From: Chara braunii
Taxonomy: Eukaryota; Streptophyta; Charophyceae; Charales; Characeae
Assembly: GCA_003427395.1 (NCBI GenBank)
Contig: BFEA01001077.1
Location: 61,539-125,538, forward strand
Direction: 5' to 3'
DNA length: 64,000 nt
In this document: positions 52,481 to 63,952 of the stretch, in pieces
How the letters are laid out: each line of letters opens with the position of its first letter
How positions within the stretch are numbered: position 1 is the first letter of the stretch
The notes under the pieces: model-generated
The model's input: the letters and a program-made list of their open reading frames with translations, nothing else
The model's database searches: none
Told to the model about the DNA's origin: nothing
Program-made: the position numbers and the translations under genes

Positions 52481-54447
52481 CACAGCGGAGAGAGGGAGAG
52501 GGTACTTTAAGCTAAATAACTTAAACTTAGAGGATCAGGGCCTGAAGGACTGGGTTCGGGAGTTGATGGAAGACTGGAAATCTGCGAGGGACTTCTTCCC
52601 CTCTATAGCAGAGTGGTTAGATGGGGGGCTGGCTATTATAACAGGCATGTTAGATGTCAGCTCCAGAATCTTGGCCAAAGGCAGAAACAAGGAGGAAGAG
52701 CAATGTCGGAAGGATGTAGAGGAAGCGGAGTGGAAGATGGACCAACACCCGATCTCTGAGTTGGTGTGGGCTCAGGAGAGAGAGCGGAGGTTAGCCAAGT
52801 GGGACAGGCTAACGAAGGAAACATTTTGGAAGCTTCTCCCAAACTCTACCTTCCACCAGGTAGTGCAGCTAAACCACCCCTTCGACCCCTCGGTGGCTCC
52901 GTCCTCCTCGGCGAAAGGAATGTTGGAATTTGCTCGACAATACTTTGCGGACATCCTGTTTACTAGGAGAGTGCACGACACCACGGAGACCGATCTGTCC
53001 CAAGAGATAGATATGTGGGCTAGCACAAAGGTTCAACTGTCCACAGCGGAGAGGCTGGCATTAGATAGACCCATTTCTGAGGAGGAGGTTAAGGAAACGT
53101 TAAAAGAGATGGCTTCCGGCAAATGCCCAGGCATTGATGGGCGAACAGTGGAGTTCTACAGAGAATGCTTTGATGTGGTGGCTCCTTCATTGATGAAAGT
53201 CTACAATGAGATCCCTATAGGTGGGCTCCTGGGCAGGATCACGACGCACGGGGTTACCTCACTATTGTTCAAGAAGGGTGACAAAGCCAACGTTAGGAAC
53301 TACCGTCCCATTTCCGTGTTGACTGTTGCCTACAAGATTATAGCAAAAACGTTAGCTCTGAGGTTGGGCAGGATCCTCCCTAGACTAATGGAGAGGGACC
53401 AGGGGGCTTTCGTTCAAGATAGATCTATCTTTGCAATATTCTCACCGCCATCGAGACCATCGACCTGGTGCAAGCAAAGAACCTAGACGTGGCGATACTC
53501 ATGCTGGACCTGGAGAAGGCCTACGATCGGGTGGGGTGGGCGTTTGTCCTGACCACGCTCAGGAAAATGGGCTTCGGAGGGGGTTTCTGCCGCTGGGTCA
53601 TTGCAATGTACACCTCTGCCACATCAGCGATACAGGTGAATGGCCACCTTTCCCCCCCTTTCCGGCTATCTAGATCACTCAGGCAGGGTTGCCCTCTGGC
53701 ACCCCTGCTGTTTGTCCTACAGTTGGAGGTCCCGCTCAATTGCATTCGGAAGAACCAATCGATGAGAGGCCTGCGTCTTACGGAGTCCAGGGACTGCAGA
53801 GCGAAGGCCCTAGCTGATGACCTGTTTCTGGTAACAGAGAACTCGAGCGCCTCCTTGGAAGCACTGAAGGGGATCCTTAATAACTATGCGCAGCTCTCAG
53901 AAGCCCAGGTTAATTGGCATAAGTCGTCGTACATTCTTCCAGAGCAGTATTCACTACAGGTGGAGTGGCGCATGCAACGAGTGGTCCCCAATGCAGGGAA
54001 GCGCTTCCTAGGCATTCTGGTGAGTCTGCATTGCATGAGCAGGGCCCAGGGTATGGTGCTGCAGCAGAGGGTTTCCACCAAACTTAGATCTTGGGGCGCT
54101 GCCGGTCATCTCTCTCTTTTTGGTAGAGCCTTGGTTATTAACTTGGCCCTGTTTTCTCTAATCTGGTTTGTGGGCGCTGTGAGGGAGGTTGCTGTTTCTG
54201 CGGTTATGGAGATAAGGAAACTGGCAGCCAGATTCCTGTGGAAACCGCGAGCGAGGGAAGAAGAAGGTTTCATAGCAAAGGTGGTCTGGGATCTTATTAC
54301 TTTTCCCAAATCCGAGGGAGGCCTAGGTCTGACCGACCCCCACCGGAAGAATCTGGCTCAACTGCGCATGTGGATCTCCAGAATTGCGATGGCAGAGGAA
54401 AAGGAGGACTGGATCCTGATGGCGGAGGTAATTCTGATGAGGGAATG
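52481..54447 (+). pseudogene. LINE ORF2 reverse transcriptase
   Basis: Open from 52293 to 53486, then shifted to another frame from 53468. Motifs: YRPISVLTVAYKIIAKTLAL, AILMLDLEKAYDRVGWAFVL (motif A), RSLRQGCPLAPLLFVLQLEV (motif B) and KALADDLFLVTEN (motif C, DD intact). Later come GKRFLGILVSLH and GHLSLFGRALVINLALFSL, both with counterparts in the other LINE. The frameshift lies between the fingers and motif A near 53440-53486. The MITE begins right after MREWN. Confidence 0.9.
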
Positions 54448-54791
54448 GAACGACCATTTCGTCAAAATTGACATTTTGTATTTTTTGAACGAAATTGAAA
54501 CTGAGTTTTTTGGTCGAAAACTCGTCAAAATTTGTTGTTCCTGAGGGTCTAGCGTTTTACAAACGCTGGACCCCCTGGCTGTACATGGACCTAGCTTGAG
54601 AACAGCCACCTCCAGGCAGGACTGCCTGGAGGTACCTGGTCTCAAGCTAGGTCCATGTACAGTCAGGGGGTAGCGTTTGTAAAACGCTGGACCCTCAGGA
54701 ACAACAAATTTTGACGAGTTTTCGGTCAAAAAACTCGGTTTCAATTTCGTTCAAAAAATACAAGATGTTCATTTTGACTAAATGGCAGTTA
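54448..54791. mobile_element. Foldback MITE, family A (copy 2), inside LINE ORF2
   Basis: The ends match copy 1 at 24722-25006: '(A/G)AAC-GACCATTT...gtcaaaattgac' on the left, and the complement of 'TTAACTGCCATTTAGTC' on the right. Both then share 'attttttgaacgaaa'. The interior is different from copy 1 but again a long palindrome ('gtttgtaaaacgctgg', 'ggtccatgtaca', 'ctccaggca'). The whole 344 bases folds on itself. LINE coding resumes immediately behind it. Confidence 0.85.
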
Positions 54792-56204
54792 ATATGGCAA
54801 CTGAGTCATCCCGAGGACGTGTGGCTGTGCTTCTTCATCCCCTCCTTCATGAGGAAGAAGCTCAAGAGCGAGTTTTGGGAGTCAGTCCGGAAAGCCTGGT
54901 CTAAGTTCCCCCCAGATACCAGGTCCCCTCCATTAACGAAGGAAGAAGTTCTGCAGCAGAGCCTGTTTGAGAATCCAAGAATCTGTGACGCAAAGGAGCA
55001 GTCCTTCTCTACTGGGCTAGAACCGGGAGCATTCGGGAGATCATGGATACGAAGGGGAGTGTCCCGTATTGCAGACCTGTGGTCATCTCCCAAGGGTTCC
55101 TGGCAGTCCCTCACAGAGATTCTGCCCCCACTACAGGGATGGAGAAAGGTTGAGGAGAATTGGGTAGCGTTACTTCGTGCTATCCCAGCGGAGTGGAAGT
55201 CTCTCCTGGGCCCAGAAGGCTTGGACCCAGTGGGCACGTGGTACTGTCCAGCAGGTTCTGAGAAGCAGGTGTGGAAGGTGATGGAACTTACCCAATCCGG
55301 TTTCAGGAAAGTCCAGGTGTGGGGGGAGAGCACAGAAGTCAACCATCTAGAACTTTTGAGAGAGGAGCTGATCACAACATGGGACAACCCCCCCCAAGCG
55401 AGAGTGATCGAGCTGAAAACCTCAAAGAGCGCTCGGAAAGTATACCAATGGGTGGGGAAAGTCCCGCTGAGGAAGTTGTCGATCGACCCTGAAGCCTGGG
55501 GTTGGCAGATCTCCAGCTCATCCATCTTGCCCAATCAAGTTGCGAACCTGTCCACTATCTCAGCAAATTTGTCCTACAGGCTGGCGGATAACCGCAAGCG
55601 TACTCCAGCAGTTGTAGCTGTCTCCAGATGGAGAGCTGTTCAGGTGGAGGTCAACCACTGTTCAGAAGATGACTTTTTGAAATTGTGGTCGATCCTCCAG
55701 GAGCTTCCTAGTCTCAAGCATGCCTCTATTTTGTGGATGCTGTCCTTGCTGGTTACTCCTTCAGCGGTTTGGTTGGCAGGAAGGGGAGTGGTAGTCAACC
55801 AGGGTTGCACAAGGTGCACTTGGCCTTTTGAGTCTACCATTCACCTGTGGTGGGACTGCCCAGCATCTCGGCGGATCTGGAAGTGGTGGGCCCACCACTG
55901 GGAGCAAATGGGGGGAAAGCACGTTTCCTGGAATGCAGAATGGGTTTTGCTGGGCTTCACCCCGGAGGGTCACACCAGTAAGAGGGGCTGGGCTTACATA
56001 GCTCACGTGGTGAGAGTTGTTATTTGCGCTGTAATATGGGCAGACAGAAACAGGTCTCACTTCAATCACAGACCTTTCTCAGATAGGGAAGTGAAGGCGG
56101 CAATCAAGGGCGGTGTACGGCAGGCGATACCGGTGGACTGGAAGAGGAAAGCGAAGAAAGGCAGGGGCTCCAGAAGAGACATCTGGTGGTTTCTCAGGAC
56201 CTAG
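54792..56204 (+). pseudogene. LINE ORF2 C-terminal part with zinc-binding domain
   Basis: The ORF continues from the MITE to a TAG at 56202-56204. SHPEDVWLCFFIPSFMRKKL is followed by FGRSWIRRGVSRIADLW (matched in the - strand LINE by FGRAWVERGLFLIKDLW), and by RLADNRKRTPAVVAVSRWRA. It then has CTRCTWPFESTIHLWWDCPA and IWKWWAHHW, the zf-RVT pattern. This domain follows the RT in plant LINEs. Its tail is basic (KRKAKKGRGSRRD). It is intact after the insertion. Confidence 0.85.
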
Positions 56205-56826
56205 GCGCTAGGTAACAGTCTGGCAGGTATTCATAGTACGAAAGGTTTGGTGCTGTCTAGGTGGGTAACATAATAGGTAGGTTCCTATGGTTGGGACCAG
56301 GACACTCGGTCCCTGCGAGGGTCGCGGTGGACCATTAGGAGAGTGTCAGTAGGACTGGGACTTTTGTCCTCTGGGCCGCGCTAGTCCCGGATGAGCATAG
56401 TGTAGGCTTTGTACTGGGTTGTGCAGTCACGAGGTTATGGATTGTTCCTCTAAAGTTCATAAGTTCAAAGGTCTTGAGACACGCGTTACAGTAGTCCTAG
56501 GTGTCATGGTTTCAGGAGATCAGGTTTTTCGGTTTTAGGTGCTGAACTGGTATTGTGGAAATGACGGGTTCAATTTGCTGGACTGTCTTTTGGAAGGTGA
56601 GAATTTAGTAGTAATATTAGGACTCCAGAAAGTTGGTAGTCTTAGCCTTCTGCAGGCTTATGCTTGAAAGCTATGCAGGTGACGAGTGTTAGTCGTGATA
56701 TTAGGATTCTGGAAAGTGGGTAGTATGAACTTTCCGCAGGCCTTTGCCTGTAAGCTAAGCTGGCTGATGCTGTCAGTACCCCGGGTTGAGTTGTGAGGTT
56801 CCCCGGCCTTGGTTCCACTTTGGTAA

Positions 56827-56862
<36 letters not shown>

Positions 56863-56884
56863 NAAAAAAAAAAAAAAAAAAAAA
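56205..56884 (+). other. LINE 3' untranslated region and poly(A) tail
   Basis: Non-coding from the ORF2 stop, with the repeated phrase 'attaggactccagaaagttg/attaggattctggaaagtgg' (about 56619 and 56700). It ends in an A-tract at 56831-56884, with one N (56863). The tract marks the 3' end of the insertion and fixes its orientation. Confidence 0.85.
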
Positions 56885-57239
56885 CACGAAGAAAGAAAGA
56901 AACGGTGTGCCTGACTGAACTGCTAGAAAAAGCCAGCCCGAGTTTCAAACTGCTAAAACGCAGTTGGAAATGCAATTGAAACCCGGACCCTGACTAAACT
57001 GCTAAAACGCAGTTCCAAATGCAATTACAAACTGTAACCCTGACTGCGCCGTAGTTTTCTCTTTTTTTAAATAGCTCCGACCTATTCGTGGGGTGCAGCG
57101 CTTCCTGGGAACCGGGCCCAGCATCCCTTATAATCCAACCCATCATTCCAGGTACTATCTCTATCAACCCAGCCAACTGCGATGCGATGCATTCATAAAG
57201 TTTTAAACAATAAACGCAAGGAAACAAGATTGTGACGCC
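56885..57239. repeat. Dispersed repeat related to 39.77-39.88 kb
   Basis: On the - strand 'cagtttgtaattgcatttgg', 'aactgcgttttagcagttta' and 'gtcagggtccgggtttcaa' resemble the copy at 39770-39880. Units of ~55 bases are repeated within it. The motif 'cctgggaaccgggcccagca' follows at 57104. No gene is supported. Confidence 0.6.
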
Positions 57240-58100
57240 CAACCTCACGCCCGACGCGACTTCCTGATCGGAGTGTGAGTGGGCCTGGAAGTGCGAAAAA
57301 GGGGCGTGCCAAGGATTTTAGGAAAGTGGGGGTGGAGTCCCAGATCGGAACTGAGATCTCTTGTGCAAACCTCTGGGATACGAATGCAGGAGGGTAGGCG
57401 CGGTCTGTGCTCCGGGGAACAGAGCTACCACCTCCGTTGGTTCCGTCGTCCGGGTCGGGGCCGTATCTGGTGCATTATCGGAACGCTATGCATTGGGTGT
57501 CCCGCTGATTTGTCACTTGCTGACGTCGAATTTCGCAAGTCTCCGAATCCGACATGGCTGGCCTCAATATAAGACTGTCCGCCCGTCGTTCTTCCTCTGA
57601 ACGAGTTCACCGGATGAAGCCGGAGGCTCGATACTCGTGGTCCCGCAAACACTCTGAGCATGGGGGTTGGGGCCAGTAAGGAGCGATGATAGGGAGGGAA
57701 TTCGGTCCCTAAGATAATGATTCCGGGCCCCGAGAGGATGTGACACATGTATGGGCTGGGGAGATGGGAGTTACGTCCCAAGGCCTGGTCGAGGTCCCAG
57801 TCGCAAATACGTTCGTTCCCCATCAACGGCGTCAGGTAGGGAAATTCTGGAGGTTCTGCCCAGGGTCGTGCAGGCAAACAAGAATGCTCCCAATATTCCC
57901 AGAATTCCCGATCCCTCAAACACTAGCGGTCAGTGACGCGAAAGGGAACGCCGAAATTCATGTTGCAAGCCGGGGTGGAAAACCAGCCATTCGGGAAGTT
58001 AGTCGAGTTCAGGTTTCGGAGACGCGCGTGTAGGCAACGATCGTCTTTGGTCGAGCCTACACTTGCGTGCGCGGGACCTGTCCTATGGTGAGACAATCGT
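57240..58100 (-). mobile_element. Relic of Gypsy leader (elements 1/2 family)
   Basis: Shares with 12.93-13.26 kb, in the same orientation, phrases such as 'gtgccaaggattttaggaaa' and 'ctccgaatccgacatgg', and 'cctcaata' just behind. The match is patchy. No gag coding region follows, so only a decayed leader or LTR piece seems to be present. Confidence 0.45.
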
Positions 58101-58452
58101 TTAATAGTCTAGCATTCCTATCCATTTCATACACAGACAAAATCACGCCTTTCATCGATGCATCTAGCTTACATACAAACAGAAAGAATCGAGGATCATG
58201 CAACAATTTTTTTGCCAATGAGCCCTGAGATCACATCAGGCTCGATCGTCGGGAACCAATCAATCAGATTTGCTGATTCAAAAAGACAGAGACAGGGAGT
58301 GGGAAAAAAACAATCCACATGTCCGTTTCCGAACAAAGGAAGCAAGGAAAACGAAAAATCCAAGATGCCGATAAAAAAAAAGGACAAGGCGACTCGCGCC
58401 GATACCAAAATTACTCAGAAGAATGGAAGATAACATCACCACAATACACCGC

Positions 58453-58453
<1 letters not shown>

Positions 58454-58531
<78 letters not shown>

Positions 58532-58532
58532 N

Positions 58533-58608
<76 letters not shown>
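58454..58608. repeat. (CT)n microsatellite
   Basis: About 155 bases of CT with a single N at 58532. Confidence 0.98.
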
Positions 58609-58610
<2 letters not shown>

Positions 58611-59489
58611 ACAGCATCCCGATGCGGACAGTCCGTCACCTCCCACACAGAGTTGTCACCCCGCTTAGTCTGAGTATGCAAAACAGGTTTGACCGTACGC
58701 CACAGTCCGCCGTGGCCCCACGTCAACCCCGCATGCCGAGCACCAGCTCGTCGGATCGCCCAACTCTCTACTCACCTTCCGAATCTCGCTCTTTAGCTGA
58801 TCCTCTCGACTGCGCTAACTTCGAGAGTTCTTAGAGAGGGAGTTAATCGCGCTTGTGAGATTTATAGCATGCATGCTTGCGCGAGATACCCGGGGTTGTG
58901 ACTAAGTGGGAAAAAAAGGAAGAGGAAGGAAGCGCCTACATCGTCACGGCCAACCTGGCCAGGCCATGGCATGAGGGGCGTAGTCTCAGTCCACATATCG
59001 ATCCAGTCAAGCGTTCTGGCCAATTACGATAGTGGAAGAAGTACGCGCGCACATGAACGTCAGAAAAGATATCAAGAACATGACGATTACAGTTGCCATT
59101 ATGCCTGCCAAAACAAAAATTACAGTTACACGCAAGGATAAAGGCACGTAAAAGTCAGAACACAGACCCTGGCGCGGAAGACGTGCGCAAGCAAGAAGCG
59201 TTGTGCAGCAGAAATTGAGATGCGTCTAAATTCCTAATCTAAATCCTAATTGCAAAAAGAAATTTCGAACGAAGCAAATTTCGAGAGCCCATGGAAGCTC
59301 CACATCTATTGACAGTCGCGCCAAAATTATCATTTCCCACAGCAAAACAAGAAAGAAGCTATGACAACAGTTATCTTATGCGCTCGCTAAGGCGTGATCG
59401 ACTATCCACTGTCACAAAATTACCCCGGCCTCGATTCCGAAAAACAAGAAAAGCAAGGGCACCCATGAAATCTCGCGCTATGTATCCCC
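58609..59489. other. Intergenic stretch, no gene seen
   Basis: Mixed composition. A short 'tgcgctcgctaaggcg' near 59378 recalls the ~950-bp repeat (16452), but longer homology was not seen. Confidence 0.35.
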
Positions 59490-59659
59490 AGCGGCCGCGG
59501 TCGCCCCGGGCATGACCACGGCCGGCGGTCGAGGCCGCGGGGCCGCGGTCATGACCATCACGGTCGCGATCGGGGATGGCCCGCTGATGCCAAGGGGAAG
59601 GGGGTCCTGCCGATCGGGGTCGGAATTTCGAAGCCTCGACCAGGACCCCACTCCCCCCC
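59490..59659. repeat. GC-rich repeat ending at adapter
   Basis: GC-rich with 'ccgcggtcatgacc' and 'ggccgcgg' dyads, 'gatcggggtcgga' and a C-run. It is related to 14.1-14.3 kb and ends exactly at the Nextera junction. Confidence 0.6.
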
Positions 59660-59697
59660 CTGTCTCTTATACACATCTAGATGTGTATAAGAGACAG
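59660..59697. other. Nextera transposase junction adapter (artefact)
   Basis: CTGTCTCTTATACACATCT plus its reverse complement, identical to 2959-2996. Left of it the DNA is GC-rich, right of it almost pure A/T, a sign that two unrelated fragments are joined. Confidence 0.98.
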
Positions 59698-60010
59698 GTT
59701 TGTATTAGCATTTTACATAACATATAATTTTTTAAAAGTTTTTTCATAAAAATACTAATATTTAAAATAAGAAATATAAATAAAAATAAACGAAAAAAAA
59801 TAAAATTAAAACTAAAATAAAAAAAATAATATTAAAAAGTAATAATAATAAAAATAATAAAAATAATAAAAATAATAAAAATAGACATAAATAATAATAA
59901 AAAATAAAAAAACAAAAGTAAAATTAAGATAAAAATAAAAGTAAACATAAAATAAAAATAAGTATAAATATAATGAACTTTGCTAATAATAAAAAACTCG
60001 CAAAGATTGA
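59698..60010. repeat. AT-rich low-complexity tract
   Basis: Repeats of 'aaataaaaataat' type with hardly any G or C up to about 60000. No gene. Confidence 0.9.
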
Positions 60011-60059
60011 ACCATTTTTAGTAACTACAACAAAATACTAAACTACCCTCTATGTATAA

Positions 60060-61070
60060 GCACAAACACCCAACAAAAATCGTACACAATATTCAAAACT
60101 CTACATCCTAAGCAATCATCGAAGTCTCTAGACTAATAATCATTAACACATAGTCAACAAAGTTCAAACCCGAATCATATCTTCGTCCAACCAACCCCCA
60201 ACCATACATGCACCGAACCAAAGCGAAGCCCTAACCACGCCAGAAGCCTGTAAAGAAAAACTCCACAAAACAGCCATGAGATACCTAGTAAACCAGCAAC
60301 AGCAAAACGCAGTTGCGAATCCCTAAATACACTAATTAGAGAGGGAACCCTAGTTAAACTAACTAACATTAATACAAACACTCAAAATATCGTCCACAAT
60401 ATCCAAAACTCTATAAGCTACCGGTGCACTTATGCCGACGGATGGACTCCCTACCGTGGTGATAATTTTGTTCATTCTATAGTTATGATGGCTAATTAGT
60501 GGTGAAGCTCCGCTGGTTTATTAGATAATTTGTGGTTGTTTGGAGGAGTTTAGTTCTTCTTTATTTTGTTCTGGTTCGATGCGTACATGGTTGGGGTTTG
60601 GTTGGACGCATATATGATTGGGGTTTGAAATTTTTCGATGACTGCTTAGGATATGGAGTTTTGAATATTGTGGACGATTTTTTGAGTGTTTTTATTAATA
60701 TTACTTAGTTTAACTAGGGTTCCCTTTCTAATTAGTGTATTTAGGGATTCACAACTGCGTTTTGTTGTTGCAGGTTTACTAGGTATCTCATGGCTGTTTT
60801 GTGGAGTTTTTCTTTACAGCCTCCTGCGTGGTTAGGGCTTCGCTTTGGTTCGGTGCATGTATGGTTGGGGTTTGGTTTGATGCAGATATGATTGGGGTTT
60901 GAACTTTGTTGACTATGTGTGATTCTTAGTCTAGAGACTTCGATGATTGCTTAGGATGTAGAGCTTTGAATATTGTGTACGATTTTTGTTGGGTGTTTGT
61001 ATTAATGTTACTTAGCTTAATTAAGGTTCCCTCTCTAATTTGTATATTTAGGGCTTCAGACCTTTGGTAG
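60060..61070. repeat. Large inverted repeat with nested direct repeat
   Basis: The left arm (about 60070-60415) and right arm (about 60655-60995) are reverse complements at most positions. Shared phrases include 'aaccatacatgcaccgaacc', 'gccctaaccacgc', 'aacagccatgagatacctag' and 'gggaaccctagttaaac'. The spacer is ~240 bases. Behind the right arm a piece of it (around 'ttaatgttacttag') recurs at about 60990-61060 in direct orientation. It may be two copies of a repeat family in opposite orientation. No ORF is conserved. Confidence 0.75.
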
Positions 61071-62400
61071 TTTTTTCCTTTTTTTAAGGCTTGTTGGGTT
61101 GTCTTCAAATACCGCGGCTCGGGCTTTGCTTGGTCGGAGAGCCTTGCTCAGCTCGATAGCTGCGGCACTGTTGTGAGGGACGCTGGCCCGGTTCCCAGCT
61201 TTTATAAAAGTTGTTCATTGGTAAAATAAAAATAAAAACAAAAAATAAAAAAACACACACACAGAATGTAAACCACCACCCTTGAAATATGATCCCCGAC
61301 CCCGAACGTATACAGCACAAATAATAAACTAAAACACCTATATACCATAGAAGTTACTCCCCGCATTCCAGTTATGGGTCAATAGGACCCACCACCCAGA
61401 ACTCACAAGACATACAAACAAATAAAGCAAGAATTAGGCTCACATGCAAAAAACCAAACGTTTTTTTTTCGCTTAGGTCATGTACGACGCACAACTATAG
61501 CGCTACCCGTAAGGCACCACATCGAAACGACACATCTGACACACTGCAAGACAAACGGATATGCAAATAGGACAGAGAAGGCGCGAAACTACCGTCCTCC
61601 ACCATAGTCAGGCCATCTCCCAAAACGACGATTGAACCCCCACCGCTGCACACACTGACGCACAGTAAAGACAAAAATGGAAGCAAATCCAGCAACCTGA
61701 CACAACTACCATAGCGTGAACACAAGCCTCACCCCTGGCAGTACTCCTGCACCCCCTCCTCAGCTCAAACAAACGTGCACACACCAGTGACTGAAGCGGG
61801 GACTATATGAATAGAACAACCATACCCAATTTCCCCCCCTCAACATACGACGACTCCAGGTATGCATCCATTTTTTCCCCCCACCCACAATAGAGTCGAC
61901 CCCTACCCCACCGAAATGAAGCCACTCTCGCTTCCGCCATCCTACTCCATCTCCGCAATACCAAGAACTTACGTCCACTGTACGAGGCATTACAGAATAT
62001 ATGCTTGGCTAGCTTGCCTCATACAACAGCTATCCACAGAGACGGGTACGGCTACTGCTACTGACAATCATACACAGCATTACGCTCGCGCATGCTCACC
62101 TAGATCCAGCAACCAAGTTCTCTCGCTGCGCCCCTCCTCCTGCTCTATCTTTTCACGGGTATGCAACCTTACAGCTGATCACGTGCACGAGGTTGGTGTG
62201 GCACGCGTACAGTGCCCGGTCCGCTGAGCTTGTGGGCAAGCTACCTGACTCCACTCTGCACGATCTCGCTACGAGCTATGGCGGCGACTGACTCACCAAC
62301 GACACCAACCATGACCTCTTAGGTATGGACCCCTAATGAACTCTCCCCTAAAAACCCACGTTGCATTACCTTACACCCTTCCCCTACCCTCTATGCTAAC
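61071..62400. other. Intergenic stretch, no gene seen
   Basis: A/C-rich sequence without recognisable coding. It contains one - strand copy of the ~23-base 'gctgggaaccgggccagcgt' motif (61177-61199). Confidence 0.4.
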
Positions 62401-62403
62401 AGG

Positions 62404-62495
62404 AGCCCAAACTAAGGTAATCCCTCTGATGAGCTGCTATGGGTGCTAAGCGGCGAAAAGCGCGCTTAAGGGCATGCATCCCCCTATGGCTGGGC
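62404..62495 (+). ncRNA. Isolated hammerhead-ribozyme-like motif
   Basis: CTGATGA (62426-62432) is followed by stem II GCTGCT/AGCGGC (62433-62438 with 62449-62454; five Watson-Crick pairs and one G-U), then GAAA (62455-62458). A short stem III (A58-A59-G60 with C65-T66-T67) and the cleavage triplet TTA (cut after A62468) come next. Stem I is TCCCT-side CCCT (62422-62425) with AGGG (62469-62472), and a possible distal GCCCA/TGGGC (62404-62408 with 62491-62495). All conserved core positions are present. TTA is a less usual triplet. No pLTR or LTR was recognised around it. Confidence 0.55.
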
Positions 62496-62880
62496 CTTGT
62501 GCCCTTCCCTAAACCACGCTAACCACTAACGCTAACACAACTAAACATGCTCCATAATGTCATCCCTTATTCACAAACTGACCCTGTACCTAACAATCCC
62601 CTCCTCCCCCACTGGACATAATGGTCTTAACTGATGTCCCACTTCACGTGGGTTAGCCGTGGTACACACACACTCACCCAGATGATACATCCAGTTGCTA
62701 AGTTTGGGGTAGACTCCCCTGCTCCTCAACTTAAGACCGAAGTCCAAGTTAACCGACCAATAACCTGTACAGGGATGCTTGCTTAACGATACCCCCCGCC
62801 CACCACCCTCCCCCCTCCCCCTACCTTTCCGCGCTACACTCGTATTGCGCATCTACTACGTAGTCGCAAAACTCTGCCTG
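62473..62880. other. Stretch behind the hammerhead-like motif
   Basis: No gene seen. C/T-rich at 62790-62830. Confidence 0.4.
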
Positions 62881-62884
62881 TACA

Positions 62885-63014
62885 CGGTCACTGCTCACAT
62901 CTTACCTGCAACACTTCCTACATACGTAATCATGATGATTAAAACACTACCTCACACCATAGCGGTCACTGCTCACGTCTACCTGCAATACTTCCTACGT
63001 ACGTAATCATGATG
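62885..63014. repeat. Two-copy ~77-bp tandem repeat
   Basis: 'cggtcactgctcac' ... 'acttcctacatacgtaatcatgatga' occurs at about 62886-62940 and again at about 62964-63016 with few changes. Confidence 0.85.
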
Positions 63015-63035
63015 ACATTATATACTATATGCTGT

Positions 63036-63952
63036 TGTGCCCAAAAATCTGTTCATAAGCTCTGTTACATCTACCAATTTGCAACTAGATATCCTTTATT
63101 TCTCAAAACTCCTTTTCCTTCCTCAGGATGCTTTTGTCTTGTCCCCTTACCCTCCCATCTGTTTTCGCACATAGACGATGGCAGCCTATCAATCTGCCTG
63201 ATTGCTGTTAGGACCGACGGAAAAATCTTTTTCGCCAGATTTGAATGCCTGGGTAGCTCCACAAACCTCACAGAACATACTACGCAAAACGCTCGGGTAT
63301 AGGTACCAAGACTTTGATTCCTCACGTACTCCCCTCACGATCTCCCCTATCATATCCTTTTCTTCCTTCCCCCCTCCCTCAGGATGCCTTTGTCTTATCT
63401 CCTCACCCTACCAGCCGTCTTTGCACATAGATGTTGATGGCCTATCGATTAATGTTATTACCAATGAACAAAATCATTTCGCCGGATTTGAATGATTGAG
63501 TAGCCCCGCAAAACTGACCAAACGTATTACAGACAAATCTACCAATCCACGACTATGTATCCCTTGGTTCTCACGTCCCCCACCACCTCTCCTCTATTAC
63601 TTTCTCCCCAATCACCTTTCTTTCTCATCCCCCCTCGCTGAGGATGCTTTCGTCTTATCTCCTCATCTCTCCATTCGTTTTTTGCACGCTGATGTTCTGC
63701 TTGATTGCTATGATTACCGACGGACCAAACTATTTCACCGGAGTAGAATGATTGAGTAGCTATGCAAACCTGACCAAACACACTATGCAAAAAGTTTGTT
63801 TTTCTTCTCTTCTCTTTCAAAGACTTTGAGATAGGTAGCAATTATCTTCTCATAAGGAAGACCCCCGCACAAACCATTGTTCATACGGCCCAAAGATCAG
63901 TTCGTATGCTTGGTTACATCCACCAATTTGCGACTAGGTATCTTTTGTTTCT

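Larger units (their letters stand above)
49126..56884 (+). mobile_element. LINE (non-LTR retrotransposon) on + strand, interrupted by a MITE
   Basis: Full domain series: ORF1 (49126-51685 in pieces), AP endonuclease (51744-52480), RT (to about 54447), zinc-binding C-terminus (55780-56204), a 3' untranslated region (56205-56830) and a poly(A) tract (56831-56884). It is a different family from the - strand LINE: proteins are alignable but strongly diverged. A foldback MITE (54448-54791) splits ORF2. Stops and one frameshift show it is inactive. Confidence 0.92.
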
